The notes under the pieces: generated by a model
Told to the model about the DNA's origin: nothing
What the model saw: only the letters and a program-made list of their open reading frames with translations
Databases searched by the model: none
Assembly (NCBI RefSeq): GCF_900112255.1
Contig: NZ_FOLE01000001.1
Coordinates: forward strand, 806,001 to 870,000
Length of the DNA stretch: 64,000 nt
Source: Flexibacter flexilis DSM 6793
GTDB lineage: Bacteria > Bacteroidota > Bacteroidia > Cytophagales > Flexibacteraceae
Reading direction: 5' to 3'
Shown: positions 31,627 to 41,558 of the stretch, one piece after another
Layout of the letters: each line of letters opens with the position of its first letter
Numbering within the stretch: position 1 is the first letter of the stretch
Made by a program: the position numbers and the translations under genes

Positions 31627-32610
31627 ATGAAAATCAACATTGACAGATTCGTTCTTTTCATCATCCTTACCATTATTATTGCTTATTTTTTCCCGCAATG
31701 GGGAAGTAAAAGCAGTCCCATTCCGCTGGACACTATCGGCGAAGTAGGTGTTTCGTTGATTTTCTTTTTTTATGGATTAAAGCTAAGTCCAGACAAACTA
31801 AAGTCGGGACTCAAAAACTATAAACTACACGTAGTCATACAGTTATCTACGTTTTTGTTGTTTCCTGTGTTGGTGCTTTCGGCTTATGGTTTGGCCAAAA
31901 CAGCGGCTTTGCCTATCGCCCAACAACAAACTTTGTGGCTGGCTTTGCTGTTTTTGGCGGCTTTGCCTTCTACGGTTTCCTCGTCGGTGGTAATGGTTTC
32001 AATTGCCAAAGGCAATATGCCTGCGGCCATTTTTAACGCCAGTATTTCGGGACTCATTGGCATTGTGATTACGCCGTTGTGGATGGGCGTTTTGCTCCAA
32101 AATACCAGTACGGCGGGTTATGACCTTTCCGACGTTTATCTAAAACTGTTGATAGGCATTTTGTTGCCTGTGGTGCTGGGTTTGCTGCTGCAACGCTGGG
32201 GCGGCCAATACGCCAAAGAATACAACGAGTACCTGACGCTTTTCGACAAGTCAGTTATTTTGCTGATTATCTACAAAAGTTTTTCCGAATCCTTTGAGCA
32301 ACATATTTTCCAGACGGTGCATTGGTCGGATATGGCCGTGATTTCGGTGGCAGTGTTGGGGCTGTTTTATGGCGTGTATTTTTTGATAGGAAAAATCGCT
32401 AATGCCCTGAATTTTAGCATAGAAGACCGCATTACGGCGCAGTTTTGTGGTACAAAAAAATCCTTAGTTCACGGCACGGTTTTCTCCAAAATCTTGTTTG
32501 CGGGTTCGGCTTCGGTGGGAATTATTTTGTTGCCGCTCATGCTTTTTCATGCCTTCCAGTTGCTGATTATCAGTGCGATTGCGGCCAAGTTGGGCAAACG
32601 TGAAGCATGA
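31627..32610 (+). CDS. Bile acid:sodium symporter family protein, YfeH type (327 aa)
   Basis: Nine to ten hydrophobic helices. The BASS fold is indicated by VSLIFFFYGLKLSPDKLKSG in helix 2 and ALPSTVSSSVVMVSIAKGNM, the crossed-helix Na+-binding region with its Ser/Thr residues. GTKKSLVHGTVFSKILF is the second conserved motif. The substrate of YfeH-type members is unknown. Inner-membrane protein. It lies 88 bases after the AraC regulator gene on the same strand. Confidence 0.88.
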   Translation: MKINIDRFVLFIILTIIIAYFFPQWGSKSSPIPLDTIGEVGVSLIFFFYGLKLSPDKLKSGLKNYKLHVVIQLSTFLLFPVLVLSAYGLAKTAALPIAQQQTLWLALLFLAALPSTVSSSVVMVSIAKGNMPAAIFNASISGLIGIVITPLWMGVLLQNTSTAGYDLSDVYLKLLIGILLPVVLGLLLQRWGGQYAKEYNEYLTLFDKSVILLIIYKSFSESFEQHIFQTVHWSDMAVISVAVLGLFYGVYFLIGKIANALNFSIEDRITAQFCGTKKSLVHGTVFSKILFAGSASVGIILLPLMLFHAFQLLIISAIAAKLGKREA

Positions 32611-32651
32611 AAATAGAGTAGTTGAAATTTTAAAACGCGTATTTTTATAAA

Positions 32652-33737
32652 ATGAAAAAAACACTATTTTTATTCGCTTTCGTCCTTTCGACCCAAACAA
32701 TTTCTTTAGCTCAGCGCACGCGCCATTTTGCTGATTCCATTCGTCAGGCACACCAAATCCCTGAGCTAAGTTATGTGGTGGTTACAGGCGACAAAGTTCT
32801 TGAAATACAAGCACTTGGCAAACATTCCGTAAACTTACCCGATACGGCCACACTTTCCGACCGTTTTCATTTGGGTTCTAATACCAAAGCCCTGACTGCT
32901 TTTTTGGCAGCTAAATGTGTGGAACAAGGTAAGTTGCAATGGTCGAGCCGTTTTTTTGATTTATTCCCAGAATGGAAAAAAGATTCAAAAGCTGATTATC
33001 AGAATATTACGCTACAAGAATTGCTTTCGCATCGGGCGCATATTTGGCCGTTTCAGGGCTTTGAAGACCCCGAAATTCCGAAATTTACAGGTAACAAGCA
33101 GCAGCAACGCGAAGCCTTTGGCAAATTTGTACTGACGCTAAATCCTGCCGCCAATGGCGAAAACCAAGAATTTCGGTATTCCAATGCGGGCTATACATTG
33201 GCCGCGCTGATGCTCGAAAAAGCAACAGGCAAAACATGGGAGCAATTAGTCGAAAAAATATTGAACAAAGACCTCAAACTAAACGTGGGTTTTTCGTGGC
33301 CTGAAAACATCAAAAACAAAGATACGTGGGGGCATTCGATGGAAAATAATCAATTGATGGCAGAACCCTGCACGACGAGTTACCACATAGACCTAACCGA
33401 ACCATCTGGGGATTTGAACGCAAAAATTACGGACTATTTGAAATTTGTTCAAAAAAACATACAAGGTTTGCAAGGAAAAGACAAGTACCTCACAGCCAAA
33501 ACGTATCAATTGTTGCACGATGGCGCACCACAATACGCGATGGGTTGGTACAATAGCTACGAAAACGGCCAATCATTTTCTACGCATTCGGGTACGGCTG
33601 GCACGTATTTTACGCTTGTTTCCATTGACCGACAAAAACACATTGGCTACATTATTTTTACCAATGCCTTCCATGAGCAAGTTCCCAAAGGCGCAACATT
33701 GCTAATGCGCAAGCTCAAAGCCACTTATGGCAAATGA
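32652..33737 (+). CDS. Serine hydrolase, class C beta-lactamase fold (361 aa)
   Basis: A signal peptide (residues 1-20, ending SLAQ) is followed by a penicillin-binding/beta-lactamase fold. SxxK is SNTK in FHLGSNTKALTAFLA, YxN is in FRYSNAGYTLAALML, and the third motif HSG is in FSTHSGTAGTYF. Probably a periplasmic esterase or D-Ala peptidase-like enzyme. Resistance cannot be inferred. Length is normal for family S12. Confidence 0.9.
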   Translation: MKKTLFLFAFVLSTQTISLAQRTRHFADSIRQAHQIPELSYVVVTGDKVLEIQALGKHSVNLPDTATLSDRFHLGSNTKALTAFLAAKCVEQGKLQWSSRFFDLFPEWKKDSKADYQNITLQELLSHRAHIWPFQGFEDPEIPKFTGNKQQQREAFGKFVLTLNPAANGENQEFRYSNAGYTLAALMLEKATGKTWEQLVEKILNKDLKLNVGFSWPENIKNKDTWGHSMENNQLMAEPCTTSYHIDLTEPSGDLNAKITDYLKFVQKNIQGLQGKDKYLTAKTYQLLHDGAPQYAMGWYNSYENGQSFSTHSGTAGTYFTLVSIDRQKHIGYIIFTNAFHEQVPKGATLLMRKLKATYGK

Positions 33738-33815
33738 TAAATTACCAATTTGCGGGCAAATAATTTCTGATAATATTGGGCTTAAAGTCCCGAACGATTG
33801 TTTATTTTTGCTTTT

Positions 33816-34712
33816 ATGAAAAATGAAACAAAAACAATTCCTATCGTTCTGATACACAAAGGCAACAGTGATTATTTGCCCGTAAGTTTATGGCAATTGC
33901 GTCAGACACAGCCGCCACAAACGCCTATTTATTTGGTAGGCAACGCCGACAATGCACATTTTTCGGACGTAGTTACACATCTCAGTTATGCCGATTATAT
34001 TGCTGATGCCCAAACGTTTACAGACGCTTACAAGCATTATAGTACCAATGCTTACGACTACGAATTGTTTTGTATTCAACGCTGGTTTGTGTTGCGTGCA
34101 CTGATGCGTGCCAACAAATGGCAATCCTGCATTTATTTGGATTCTGATATTCTTACTTATACCAATTTGGCCGACGCGCCGCAAGCGGTTTTGGAGGCTG
34201 GCATGACGGTTTCGGGGATTTCGGCGCACACCAATTTCGTGAACAGCTACGAAACGCTTTCGCTTTTCTGTGACTTCATCACGGAGCTTTACAAAAATAC
34301 CATCAATGATACCAAGTTAAAACACATGTACGAAACGCACATCGCGCAACATGGTGCGGGCGGCATTTCGGATATGACCATGTTTACGCTTTTCCGCGAA
34401 AGCTATCCCAATCAAGTGCTGGATATTTCGCAAACCATCGAAGGCCAAACCTACGACGTAACCATTGATTATCACAACGGCTTCGAGATGCAAGGACAGT
34501 TTAAACGAATTATTTGGCAAAATGGCTTGCCTTTCGCCAAAGTGTCTGGTAAAGAAACACTTGTGTTGCACAACACGCTTCATTTTCAGGGCAAATCCAA
34601 AGCCCGAATCAAAGAATTTATGACCACCGCCAACAGCGCATACAAGCGTTTTTATGCGTATGCGATGGGCGTTTTTTATTGGCAAAAAGTAAAACGTAAA
34701 ATTTTTGGATAA
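33816..34712 (+). CDS. Glycosyltransferase-like protein, GT-A fold (298 aa)
   Basis: ATG 33816 is preferred over the longer frame from 33798. Residues 5-50 (PIVLIHKGNSDYLPVSLWQL) and the acidic motif CIYLDSDILTYTNL resemble the nucleotide-sugar and metal-binding parts of GT-A transferases. FCIQRWFVLRALMRANK precedes the DSD motif as in several such families. The C-terminus ends in a basic helix (YWQKVKRKIFG), possibly membrane-associated. Substrate unknown. 80 bases upstream of smc. Confidence 0.7.
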   Translation: MKNETKTIPIVLIHKGNSDYLPVSLWQLRQTQPPQTPIYLVGNADNAHFSDVVTHLSYADYIADAQTFTDAYKHYSTNAYDYELFCIQRWFVLRALMRANKWQSCIYLDSDILTYTNLADAPQAVLEAGMTVSGISAHTNFVNSYETLSLFCDFITELYKNTINDTKLKHMYETHIAQHGAGGISDMTMFTLFRESYPNQVLDISQTIEGQTYDVTIDYHNGFEMQGQFKRIIWQNGLPFAKVSGKETLVLHNTLHFQGKSKARIKEFMTTANSAYKRFYAYAMGVFYWQKVKRKIFG

Positions 34713-34792
34713 AAAAATCCGAAAACCACACGAAAGGCGTTTTTCAGGTTTTTGCGCCACATTTTTCAGGAGTTTGTCAGTGTCAGAAGCGT

Positions 34793-37700
34793 ATGCAATT
34801 AAGTAAGTTAGAAGTAAAGGGATTTAAAAGTTTTGGGGATAAAATAACCGTCAATTTTGACGCGGGCATTACGGGAATCGTCGGGCCAAATGGTTGCGGC
34901 AAATCCAATATTGTCGATGCGATTCGGTGGGTGTTGGGCGAGCAAAAAACCAAGGCTTTGCGTTCGGAAAAGATGGAAAACATTATTTTTAATGGCACCA
35001 AAAACCGCAAGCCTTTGCAGATGGCCGAAGTTTCCCTGACTTTTAATAATACAAAAAATATACTCCCGACCGAATACGCGCAAGTTTCGCTTACGCGCCG
35101 CTATTACCGCACGGGCGAAAGCGAATATTTGCTCAATGGCGTTACGTGTCGGCTTAAAGATATTACTAACTTGTTCTTAGACACGGGTATAGGTTCGGAC
35201 AGTTACGCCATTATCGAACTGAAAATGGTGGACGACATTCTCAACGACCGCGACAACTCGCGCCGCAATTTGTTTGAGGAAGCCTCAGGAATATCCAAAT
35301 TTAAGGTACGCAAAAAAGAAACTTTTCGCAAGCTCGAAGACACCGACAAGGATTTGGAACGTGTCGAAGATTTGCTTTTCGAAATCGTCAAAAACCTGAA
35401 AGTGCTGGAGCGACAGGCCAAGCAAACGCAGCGTTATTTTGAGCTAAAAGAAGAATACAAGCGTTGGAGCGTGGAACTGGCCAAACTTACGGTAAGTCAG
35501 TTTTCGCAGTCGCAGCAGCGCATCGAAAAGCAAGTAGCGGCAGCACGCGCCGAGCGCGAAACACTGAACAAGCAACTGGCCGAACGTGATAATTTGTTGC
35601 AAACCGAAAAAGCGCAAATGCTTCAGGCCGAAAAGTTGGTTGCCTCGCGGCAAAAGCAGTTGCATGAGTTTGTAAGCCAAATTCAGCAATACGAAAACGA
35701 CCGCAAAATCAAAAATGAGCGTTTGCAATTGTTTACCGAGCGCATCAAAAATCTGGACAAGCAAATTGCCCAAGACAAAGATTTGCAAAAAAATGTAGCA
35801 ACGGCCATCGCGCAACTCACTGCCGAACAGCATATTACCCAAAAACAATTGGCCGAAGTAGAAGCGCAACTGCAAACGGCCCAAACCGAATACGAAACCC
35901 AAAAACAACTTACTGGCCAACTGCAAACGCAAGCCGCCGAAGCGACACAGCTTTTCCGCCAAAGTCAAGACGAGGTGTATCAGTTGCGTAAGTCGTTGGA
36001 AATAAACCAAATACAAATTTCGAGCCTCAAACAAGAGTTGGAGAAAAATCGCGCAGATTCCGACCGCCACACCGAGAGTTTGGGCGAGTTTGAAGACCGC
36101 ATGGCCGATTTGCGCGAGCAAGTTTTGGACAAAGAACAAGAGCTAAACCGCCGCATTGCGGAGGAAACGCGCACGCAACAACTCATAGAACAAAACACCT
36201 TCGAAGCCGAGCAAGCACGCGAACAACTCATCGCCTGCAACCGCCAAGCCGATGCCGCTCAAAACGAATATAATCTTACTAAGTCGTTGGTGGACAGCTT
36301 AGAAGGTTTCCCTGAGGCGATTAAATTCCTGAAAAAACAAACCGATTGGAACAAAAATGCGCCCTTGGTTTCGGATATTCTCACTTGCGAGGAACAGTAT
36401 CGCGTGGCGATTGAAGGCTACCTCGAACCGCTCATGAACTACTACGTCGTGGACGATGAGGCGCAAGCATTGCAGGCGATTCGGTTGCTTTCGGAGTCGG
36501 CACGTGGCAAAGCTAACTTTTTCATTTTGAGTAAATTAGAAGAATTTAGGCCAACGCTTCCGCCTTCGCTCAATGCGCAACTGAAAGCCGCTATCGAGAT
36601 TGTAGAATTTGAGCCGCGTTATCGTCGGTTGGTGGAATATCTGTTGGATAATGTGTATTTGGTGCAGTCGGGCGCGGAGCAGTTCCCCGACGTGGTGGGC
36701 TGTACGTTGCTTGCGCCAAACGGCAACTTGACCAAACGCGCCTTTAGTTGGGCGGGCGGTTCGGTGGGTTTGTTTGAAGGAAAACGCATTGGCAGAGCCA
36801 AAAATTTGGAAAAACTCCAAGCCCAACTCAAAGAATTGGCCAGCCAAACCGAAAAGCTCAAGGCCGTTTTGGAACAAAAACAAAACACGGTAGCAGAGCT
36901 AAAACGCAATACACAAAAGTCTGTAATTGAATCCATTAGCAAAGAAATAAATTACCTGAATCAGGAACTTGTGGCTTTGCGAAGCAAACAAGAACAACTC
37001 GCCGTAATGCTACGCAACAGCGACACGCGCCAAGAGGATATTTTGGAAAAAATAGCCCAATTGGACGCAGACATTACGGAGCAACGCCCCAAATTACAGT
37101 TGCAAGCATTTGAATTACAGGAACTTGAAACGCGTATCGGTAGCCTGAACCAAGATTTGTTGGTGAACAACGAGCTTTTGACCCAAAAGTCAGGCAATTA
37201 TAACCAGCTCAATATTTTGTTTCATCAGCAAGAAAACCGCCAAAGCAGCCAACAAAAAGAAATTAGCTATAAAGAATCGGAGGCGCAAGTGCTCGCGAAT
37301 CGCGTTGAGCAGGCGGCCACCGAACAGCAGCGACTCACGGCAGACATTGAGGCTTTGCGCGAAATTGCGGAAGGTTCGGACGAACAACTTATTTCGATGT
37401 ATGCCGAAAAAGAAGCCATCGAAAAAGGCGTAAACGAAGCCGAACGCGAGTACTACGCATTGCGCGGGCGCATCGACGGCGCGGACAAAGAAATACGCGA
37501 GTTGCAGCGCAGACGCGAACTGAATGATCAGTTAATGAGTGAGTTACAAAACAAGTCCAACGAATCGGCTTTGCACCTGACGGCAGTACGCGAGCGGCTT
37601 TCGGTGGAATTTGAGATTCAGATTACGCCCGAAATGATGCAGGACTATGACGGCGGCCTGTATTCGGAAGCCGAACTCAAAGAGCGCGTGCAAGGCGTAA

Positions 37701-38323
37701 AAAGTCAGTTGGATAAAATCGGGGCGATTAACCCGATGGCGATGGAAGCCTACAACGAAATTAAAGAACGACACGATTTTATTTCGGCACAAAAACAAGA
37801 TTTGACAGAAGCCAAAAATTCACTTTTGGCCACGATTAGCGAAATAGACACGGTGGCGCGTGATAATTTTATGGCCACGTTCGGGCAAATTCGCGAACAT
37901 TTTATTCGGGTGTTTCGGTCGCTGTTCACCGACGAAGATACTTGCGATTTGATACTGACCGACCCGAACAATCCGTTGGATTCGAGTATTGACATCGTCG
38001 CACGTCCGAAAGGCAAAAGACCACTGACTATCAATCAGTTGTCGGGTGGAGAAAAAACGCTGACGGCCATTTCGTTGCTGTTTGCCATTTACCTGATTAA
38101 GCCTGCGCCATTCTGTATTTTTGATGAAGTGGACGCACCGCTGGACGATGCCAATATTGATAAATTCAATAACATTATTCGGAAGTTTTCGGCGGAGTCG
38201 CAGTTTATTATCGTAACGCACAACAAACGTACGATGGCCAGCACCGACGTAATTTATGGCGTTACGATGTTGGAACAAGGCGTTTCGCGTGTTATTCCCG
38301 TGGATTTGCGGGAGTTGGCCTAA
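34793..38323 (+). CDS. smc: Chromosome segregation protein SMC (1176 aa)
   Basis: Condensin ATPase that folds and separates chromosomes. Walker A is GIVGPNGCGKSNIVDAI near residue 30, followed by the Q-loop and RRYYRTGESEYLLNG. Two long coiled coils (residues about 170-500 and 680-1020) flank the hinge, at about 510-660 (GFPEAIKFLKKQTDWNKNAP and later GNLTKRAFSWAGGSVG). The C-terminal head has the signature NQLSGGEKTLTAISLLFAI and Walker B PFCIFDEVDAPLDDANI. Full length. ScpA and ScpB are not nearby. Confidence 0.97.
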   Translation: MQLSKLEVKGFKSFGDKITVNFDAGITGIVGPNGCGKSNIVDAIRWVLGEQKTKALRSEKMENIIFNGTKNRKPLQMAEVSLTFNNTKNILPTEYAQVSLTRRYYRTGESEYLLNGVTCRLKDITNLFLDTGIGSDSYAIIELKMVDDILNDRDNSRRNLFEEASGISKFKVRKKETFRKLEDTDKDLERVEDLLFEIVKNLKVLERQAKQTQRYFELKEEYKRWSVELAKLTVSQFSQSQQRIEKQVAAARAERETLNKQLAERDNLLQTEKAQMLQAEKLVASRQKQLHEFVSQIQQYENDRKIKNERLQLFTERIKNLDKQIAQDKDLQKNVATAIAQLTAEQHITQKQLAEVEAQLQTAQTEYETQKQLTGQLQTQAAEATQLFRQSQDEVYQLRKSLEINQIQISSLKQELEKNRADSDRHTESLGEFEDRMADLREQVLDKEQELNRRIAEETRTQQLIEQNTFEAEQAREQLIACNRQADAAQNEYNLTKSLVDSLEGFPEAIKFLKKQTDWNKNAPLVSDILTCEEQYRVAIEGYLEPLMNYYVVDDEAQALQAIRLLSESARGKANFFILSKLEEFRPTLPPSLNAQLKAAIEIVEFEPRYRRLVEYLLDNVYLVQSGAEQFPDVVGCTLLAPNGNLTKRAFSWAGGSVGLFEGKRIGRAKNLEKLQAQLKELASQTEKLKAVLEQKQNTVAELKRNTQKSVIESISKEINYLNQELVALRSKQEQLAVMLRNSDTRQEDILEKIAQLDADITEQRPKLQLQAFELQELETRIGSLNQDLLVNNELLTQKSGNYNQLNILFHQQENRQSSQQKEISYKESEAQVLANRVEQAATEQQRLTADIEALREIAEGSDEQLISMYAEKEAIEKGVNEAEREYYALRGRIDGADKEIRELQRRRELNDQLMSELQNKSNESALHLTAVRERLSVEFEIQITPEMMQDYDGGLYSEAELKERVQGVKSQLDKIGAINPMAMEAYNEIKERHDFISAQKQDLTEAKNSLLATISEIDTVARDNFMATFGQIREHFIRVFRSLFTDEDTCDLILTDPNNPLDSSIDIVARPKGKRPLTINQLSGGEKTLTAISLLFAIYLIKPAPFCIFDEVDAPLDDANIDKFNNIIRKFSAESQFIIVTHNKRTMASTDVIYGVTMLEQGVSRVIPVDLRELA

Positions 38324-38431
38324 GGCTTGAAATTATTGCAGAATAATGACATTTAACAAACAATAATCATTGTTATTAATGTCTTATTGTACGAATTTCG
38401 CGCAATAATTATTTAATCCTTAAATGTATTT

Positions 38432-40012
38432 ATGAAAAAAACACTAACGCTTTTGGCTGCTGTGGTGGCCTTTGCTTTCAATGCTTTGGGGCAGATGCAA
38501 CCTCCCGCTGCTCTAAATCAAACTGTGACGGCAGAGATGATGTCTGCGGCTCTTAAAAATGGGAATCTTGATTCTCTAATGCAGCGTATGCAACTGCCTT
38601 ATAATCAAGAAACGCGACAATCAGACAATATGCTATTAGAAACCAATGCTATCAAACAGCGTTTGGATAGTATAGTTATAGCGCAATCATCAAAAAGGAT
38701 ATTTACTTATGATGCAACGGGGCATAACGTTACATCCATTTATTTTTTTTGGAATACCTCTTCACAGGCTTGGCAAAAAAGCACTAAAACAGAGTATAGT
38801 TACAATTCGGATAATCTCTTAGCTTCGTATATTACCTTTTCTTGGAGTAATAACACTTGGGTCAATAGCACAAAATATATTTATACCTATACAGAATCGA
38901 CAAAGTCCTATATTTCTTATTCATGGGATACCGTTACTAATTTATGGAAAGAAATGTATATTAGTGAGGTAGGTTATAATAGCAGTGGAATTGTAATATT
39001 GCAAATTTCAAAGTTTTATGTTGCTTTAACTAACACTTGGTTTGGAACTAAATTAGAAGAGGTTTATAATATAAATGGACAGAGAACCAACTCTTATATT
39101 TATAATTGGGTTGATAGTAATAGTACTTGGGAAAGTAGCAATAAATACGGTTATAGCTATAATTCTGACGGAAAAATAATATCTTCGAACTATTATCAAT
39201 GGCATAATAACACATGGCTTAATAATTCGAAAATGAATTATACGTACAATGGCAGCAACTATATTGTAATGAGATATAACTGGAACTCAGTAACTTTAAG
39301 CTGGGATTATTCAGGTAAGGCAGAATATTTTTTTGATAATAGCGGTAGTTTTATATCAATGAATCAAATTAATTTTAATAGTTCTACAAATACATGGGAA
39401 GGCTATAAAACGGAATGTACTTACAATTCAAACAATTATCTTACAAATAAAGTAGATTATATTTACAATGATTCAAGCTGGGTTTTATTGAATAAAATTG
39501 ATTATGAATATGATATCAATTGGAATATAACTCAAGTAATTATCTACAAATGGAATACAACCAGTAGCTCTTGGGATTACCTTAGTAAAAGTTTGTATAA
39601 TTTTAACCTAAATTATACAGGGGTTGAATTGCTATTGCCTGATTATTATACTATGGCTAATATGAAAACCACGGAACAACATTATTCATGGAATACCAGT
39701 GCAAATACATGGAATAATACCCAAAGCTACACTTACTACTACTCTTCTCAAGAAGTAACGGCGGTGCGCGGCAAGGCAGAAACGGTGGCGAGTGTGTATC
39801 CAGTACCCGCCAAAGAGGTTTTGAATATTGTGCTGGCGAATGATGCTCAAAAAGCAACACTGGAAGTGTTCGACGCGCAAGGCCGCAGCGCACTGACCCA
39901 AAACCTTGAAAATACATCTAAAGTAGCTGTAAACAACTTAAAATCAGGCTTGTATTTGTATCGTATTACAGCCAATGGCCAAACACAAAACGGCAAATTT
40001 GTGAAAGAGTAA
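38432..40012 (+). CDS. T9SS-sorted surface protein with YN/W repeats (526 aa)
   Basis: Signal peptide (MKKTLTLLAAVVAFAFNALG). The middle (residues about 90-430) consists of degenerate repeats of about 40 residues, such as YSYNSDNLLASYITFSWSNN, with WN, NTW and YxYN motifs; some resemble YD-type repeats. The last 80 residues are a type A sorting domain (VYPVPAKEVLNIVLANDAQK, GLYLYRITANGQTQNGKFVK), which directs export through the type IX system. AT-rich, unlike smc next door. A strong terminator follows. Confidence 0.88.
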   Translation: MKKTLTLLAAVVAFAFNALGQMQPPAALNQTVTAEMMSAALKNGNLDSLMQRMQLPYNQETRQSDNMLLETNAIKQRLDSIVIAQSSKRIFTYDATGHNVTSIYFFWNTSSQAWQKSTKTEYSYNSDNLLASYITFSWSNNTWVNSTKYIYTYTESTKSYISYSWDTVTNLWKEMYISEVGYNSSGIVILQISKFYVALTNTWFGTKLEEVYNINGQRTNSYIYNWVDSNSTWESSNKYGYSYNSDGKIISSNYYQWHNNTWLNNSKMNYTYNGSNYIVMRYNWNSVTLSWDYSGKAEYFFDNSGSFISMNQINFNSSTNTWEGYKTECTYNSNNYLTNKVDYIYNDSSWVLLNKIDYEYDINWNITQVIIYKWNTTSSSWDYLSKSLYNFNLNYTGVELLLPDYYTMANMKTTEQHYSWNTSANTWNNTQSYTYYYSSQEVTAVRGKAETVASVYPVPAKEVLNIVLANDAQKATLEVFDAQGRSALTQNLENTSKVAVNNLKSGLYLYRITANGQTQNGKFVKE

Positions 40013-40033
40013 AATCATTGTTTTACTGAAAAT

Positions 40034-40078
40034 AAAAAGCACTTTGTACGGACAATGCAGCCGTACAAAGTGCTTTTT
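40034..40078. terminator. Bidirectional intrinsic terminator
   Basis: A perfect 18-bp stem (AAAAAGCACTTTGTACGG and its complement) with a 9-base loop between convergent genes. T-runs exist on both strands. Confidence 0.92.
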
Positions 40079-40105
40079 ATTTTTATCTAAAAAAAGAAGA
40101 ATAAA

Positions 40106-41473
40106 CTATTTTACAATCTTTTCGGCCAGTTCGTTAGCAGAAATGCCATCGAAGTTGCCCGAACTCATCAAGGCCAAATTGGTGCCTGACCAGTCGTAGT
40201 TTTCGAGCATTTCGGCCAGTGATTTACTGTCGTTATAGACTTGCAAATCTGCTTTTTTGAAGGCTGTTTTTACTTCTTCCGCCGTAATTGGCTCAAGTTG
40301 TTTGTGCGCGATTACTTCAGGATTGAAATAAACGATAGCCGTATCGGCCATGTTCAATGCGCCTTCATATTCTTTCAAAAACTTTTTGTTGAGGCTGCTA
40401 AACGTGTGCAACTCCAAGCAAACAAACAATTTGCGTTGCGGATATTGCTCTTTTAGGGCTTTGGTGGTGGCACGAACTTTCGACGGAGCGTGTGCAAAGT
40501 CTTTGTAAAGTGCTGTTATCGAATTTTGTTTTACCAATTCTAAACGGTTGGCCGCGCCTTTGAACGACTGAATAGCCTCGTAGAACATTTCTTCTGAAAT
40601 CCCAATTTTAGCACAAAGATGCTGCGCACCACTCACATTCAGTAAGTTATGTTGTCCGAAAAACGGCACAGGTACTTTCCCCGCAGACGTAACCAAGTGC
40701 GTAACGCCGTCAATGATTTGCGCTGGGTGCGTTTGGAAAGGTACTTGCAACACGTCTGGGCGTTCTTTTTTGCAAATAACAGAACCAAGCGGATCTTTGT
40801 CGTTATAAATCAAAATGCCGCCTTTGGGTGTCGCGTCGGCAAAATGGTCGAACTGACGCACATAAATTTCTTCGGTCGGGAATACGTTGATGTGGTCCCA
40901 AGCGATGCCACTCACCAAACCGATATGGTGCTGATAGCGTAAAAATTTTGGTGTGCGGTCTATAGGCGAAGAAAAATATTCGTCGCCCTCAATCACGATA
41001 ATTGGCGCGTCTTCCGTGAGTTTGCACATCGTGTCGAAGCCTTCGAGTTGTGCGCCTACCAAATAATCAAACTTGCGTTTGTGGTACGCCAACACGTGCA
41101 TAATCATTGAAGTGGTGGTGGTTTTGCCATGGCTACCCGCCACAACGATGCGTTGTTTATTTTTTGATTGGCTATAAATAAATTCAGGATATGAATAAAT
41201 CGTCAGGCCAAGTTCTTGGGCTTTAAGCAATTCGGGATTGTCGGGGCGTGCATGCATTCCCACGATTACCGAGTCCAGACCCGCGTGAATGCGTTCAGGA
41301 TTCCAACCCATTTCGGCTGGGAGTAGGCCGTGTTTGGCGAGTCGGCTACGCGATGGTTCAAAAACCTCGTCGTCCGACCCCGTTACTTTATAACCTTTTG
41401 TATGTAAAGCAATGGCGATGTTGTGCATGGCACTTCCGCCAACCGCAATAAAATGAACTTGCTTCATTGTCAT
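40106..41473 (-). CDS. mpl: UDP-MurNAc:L-Ala-gamma-D-Glu-meso-DAP ligase Mpl (455 aa)
   Basis: Mur-ligase family enzyme for reuse of cell-wall tripeptide. The N-domain begins VHFIAVGGSAMHNIAIAL; the ATP P-loop is VVAGSHGKTTTTSMI; IVIEGDEYFSSPIDR and GIAWDHINVFPT are Mur-ligase blocks. The GGSAMHNIA and AHAPSKVRATTKALKEQYP wording fits Mpl better than MurC (which has GIGGxGMSGIA). Start at M1 or M3. Convergent with the T9SS protein gene across a shared terminator. Confidence 0.88.
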   Translation of the reverse strand: MTMKQVHFIAVGGSAMHNIAIALHTKGYKVTGSDDEVFEPSRSRLAKHGLLPAEMGWNPERIHAGLDSVIVGMHARPDNPELLKAQELGLTIYSYPEFIYSQSKNKQRIVVAGSHGKTTTTSMIMHVLAYHKRKFDYLVGAQLEGFDTMCKLTEDAPIIVIEGDEYFSSPIDRTPKFLRYQHHIGLVSGIAWDHINVFPTEEIYVRQFDHFADATPKGGILIYNDKDPLGSVICKKERPDVLQVPFQTHPAQIIDGVTHLVTSAGKVPVPFFGQHNLLNVSGAQHLCAKIGISEEMFYEAIQSFKGAANRLELVKQNSITALYKDFAHAPSKVRATTKALKEQYPQRKLFVCLELHTFSSLNKKFLKEYEGALNMADTAIVYFNPEVIAHKQLEPITAEEVKTAFKKADLQVYNDSKSLAEMLENYDWSGTNLALMSSGNFDGISANELAEKIVK

Positions 41474-41558
41474 TATCTAATATATATCGTATTTTTCTTT
41501 GGCGCACAAAGTTATAAAAATATAGAAAGGAATAAGTTTTTGTGTGCGCTTTTACGGC

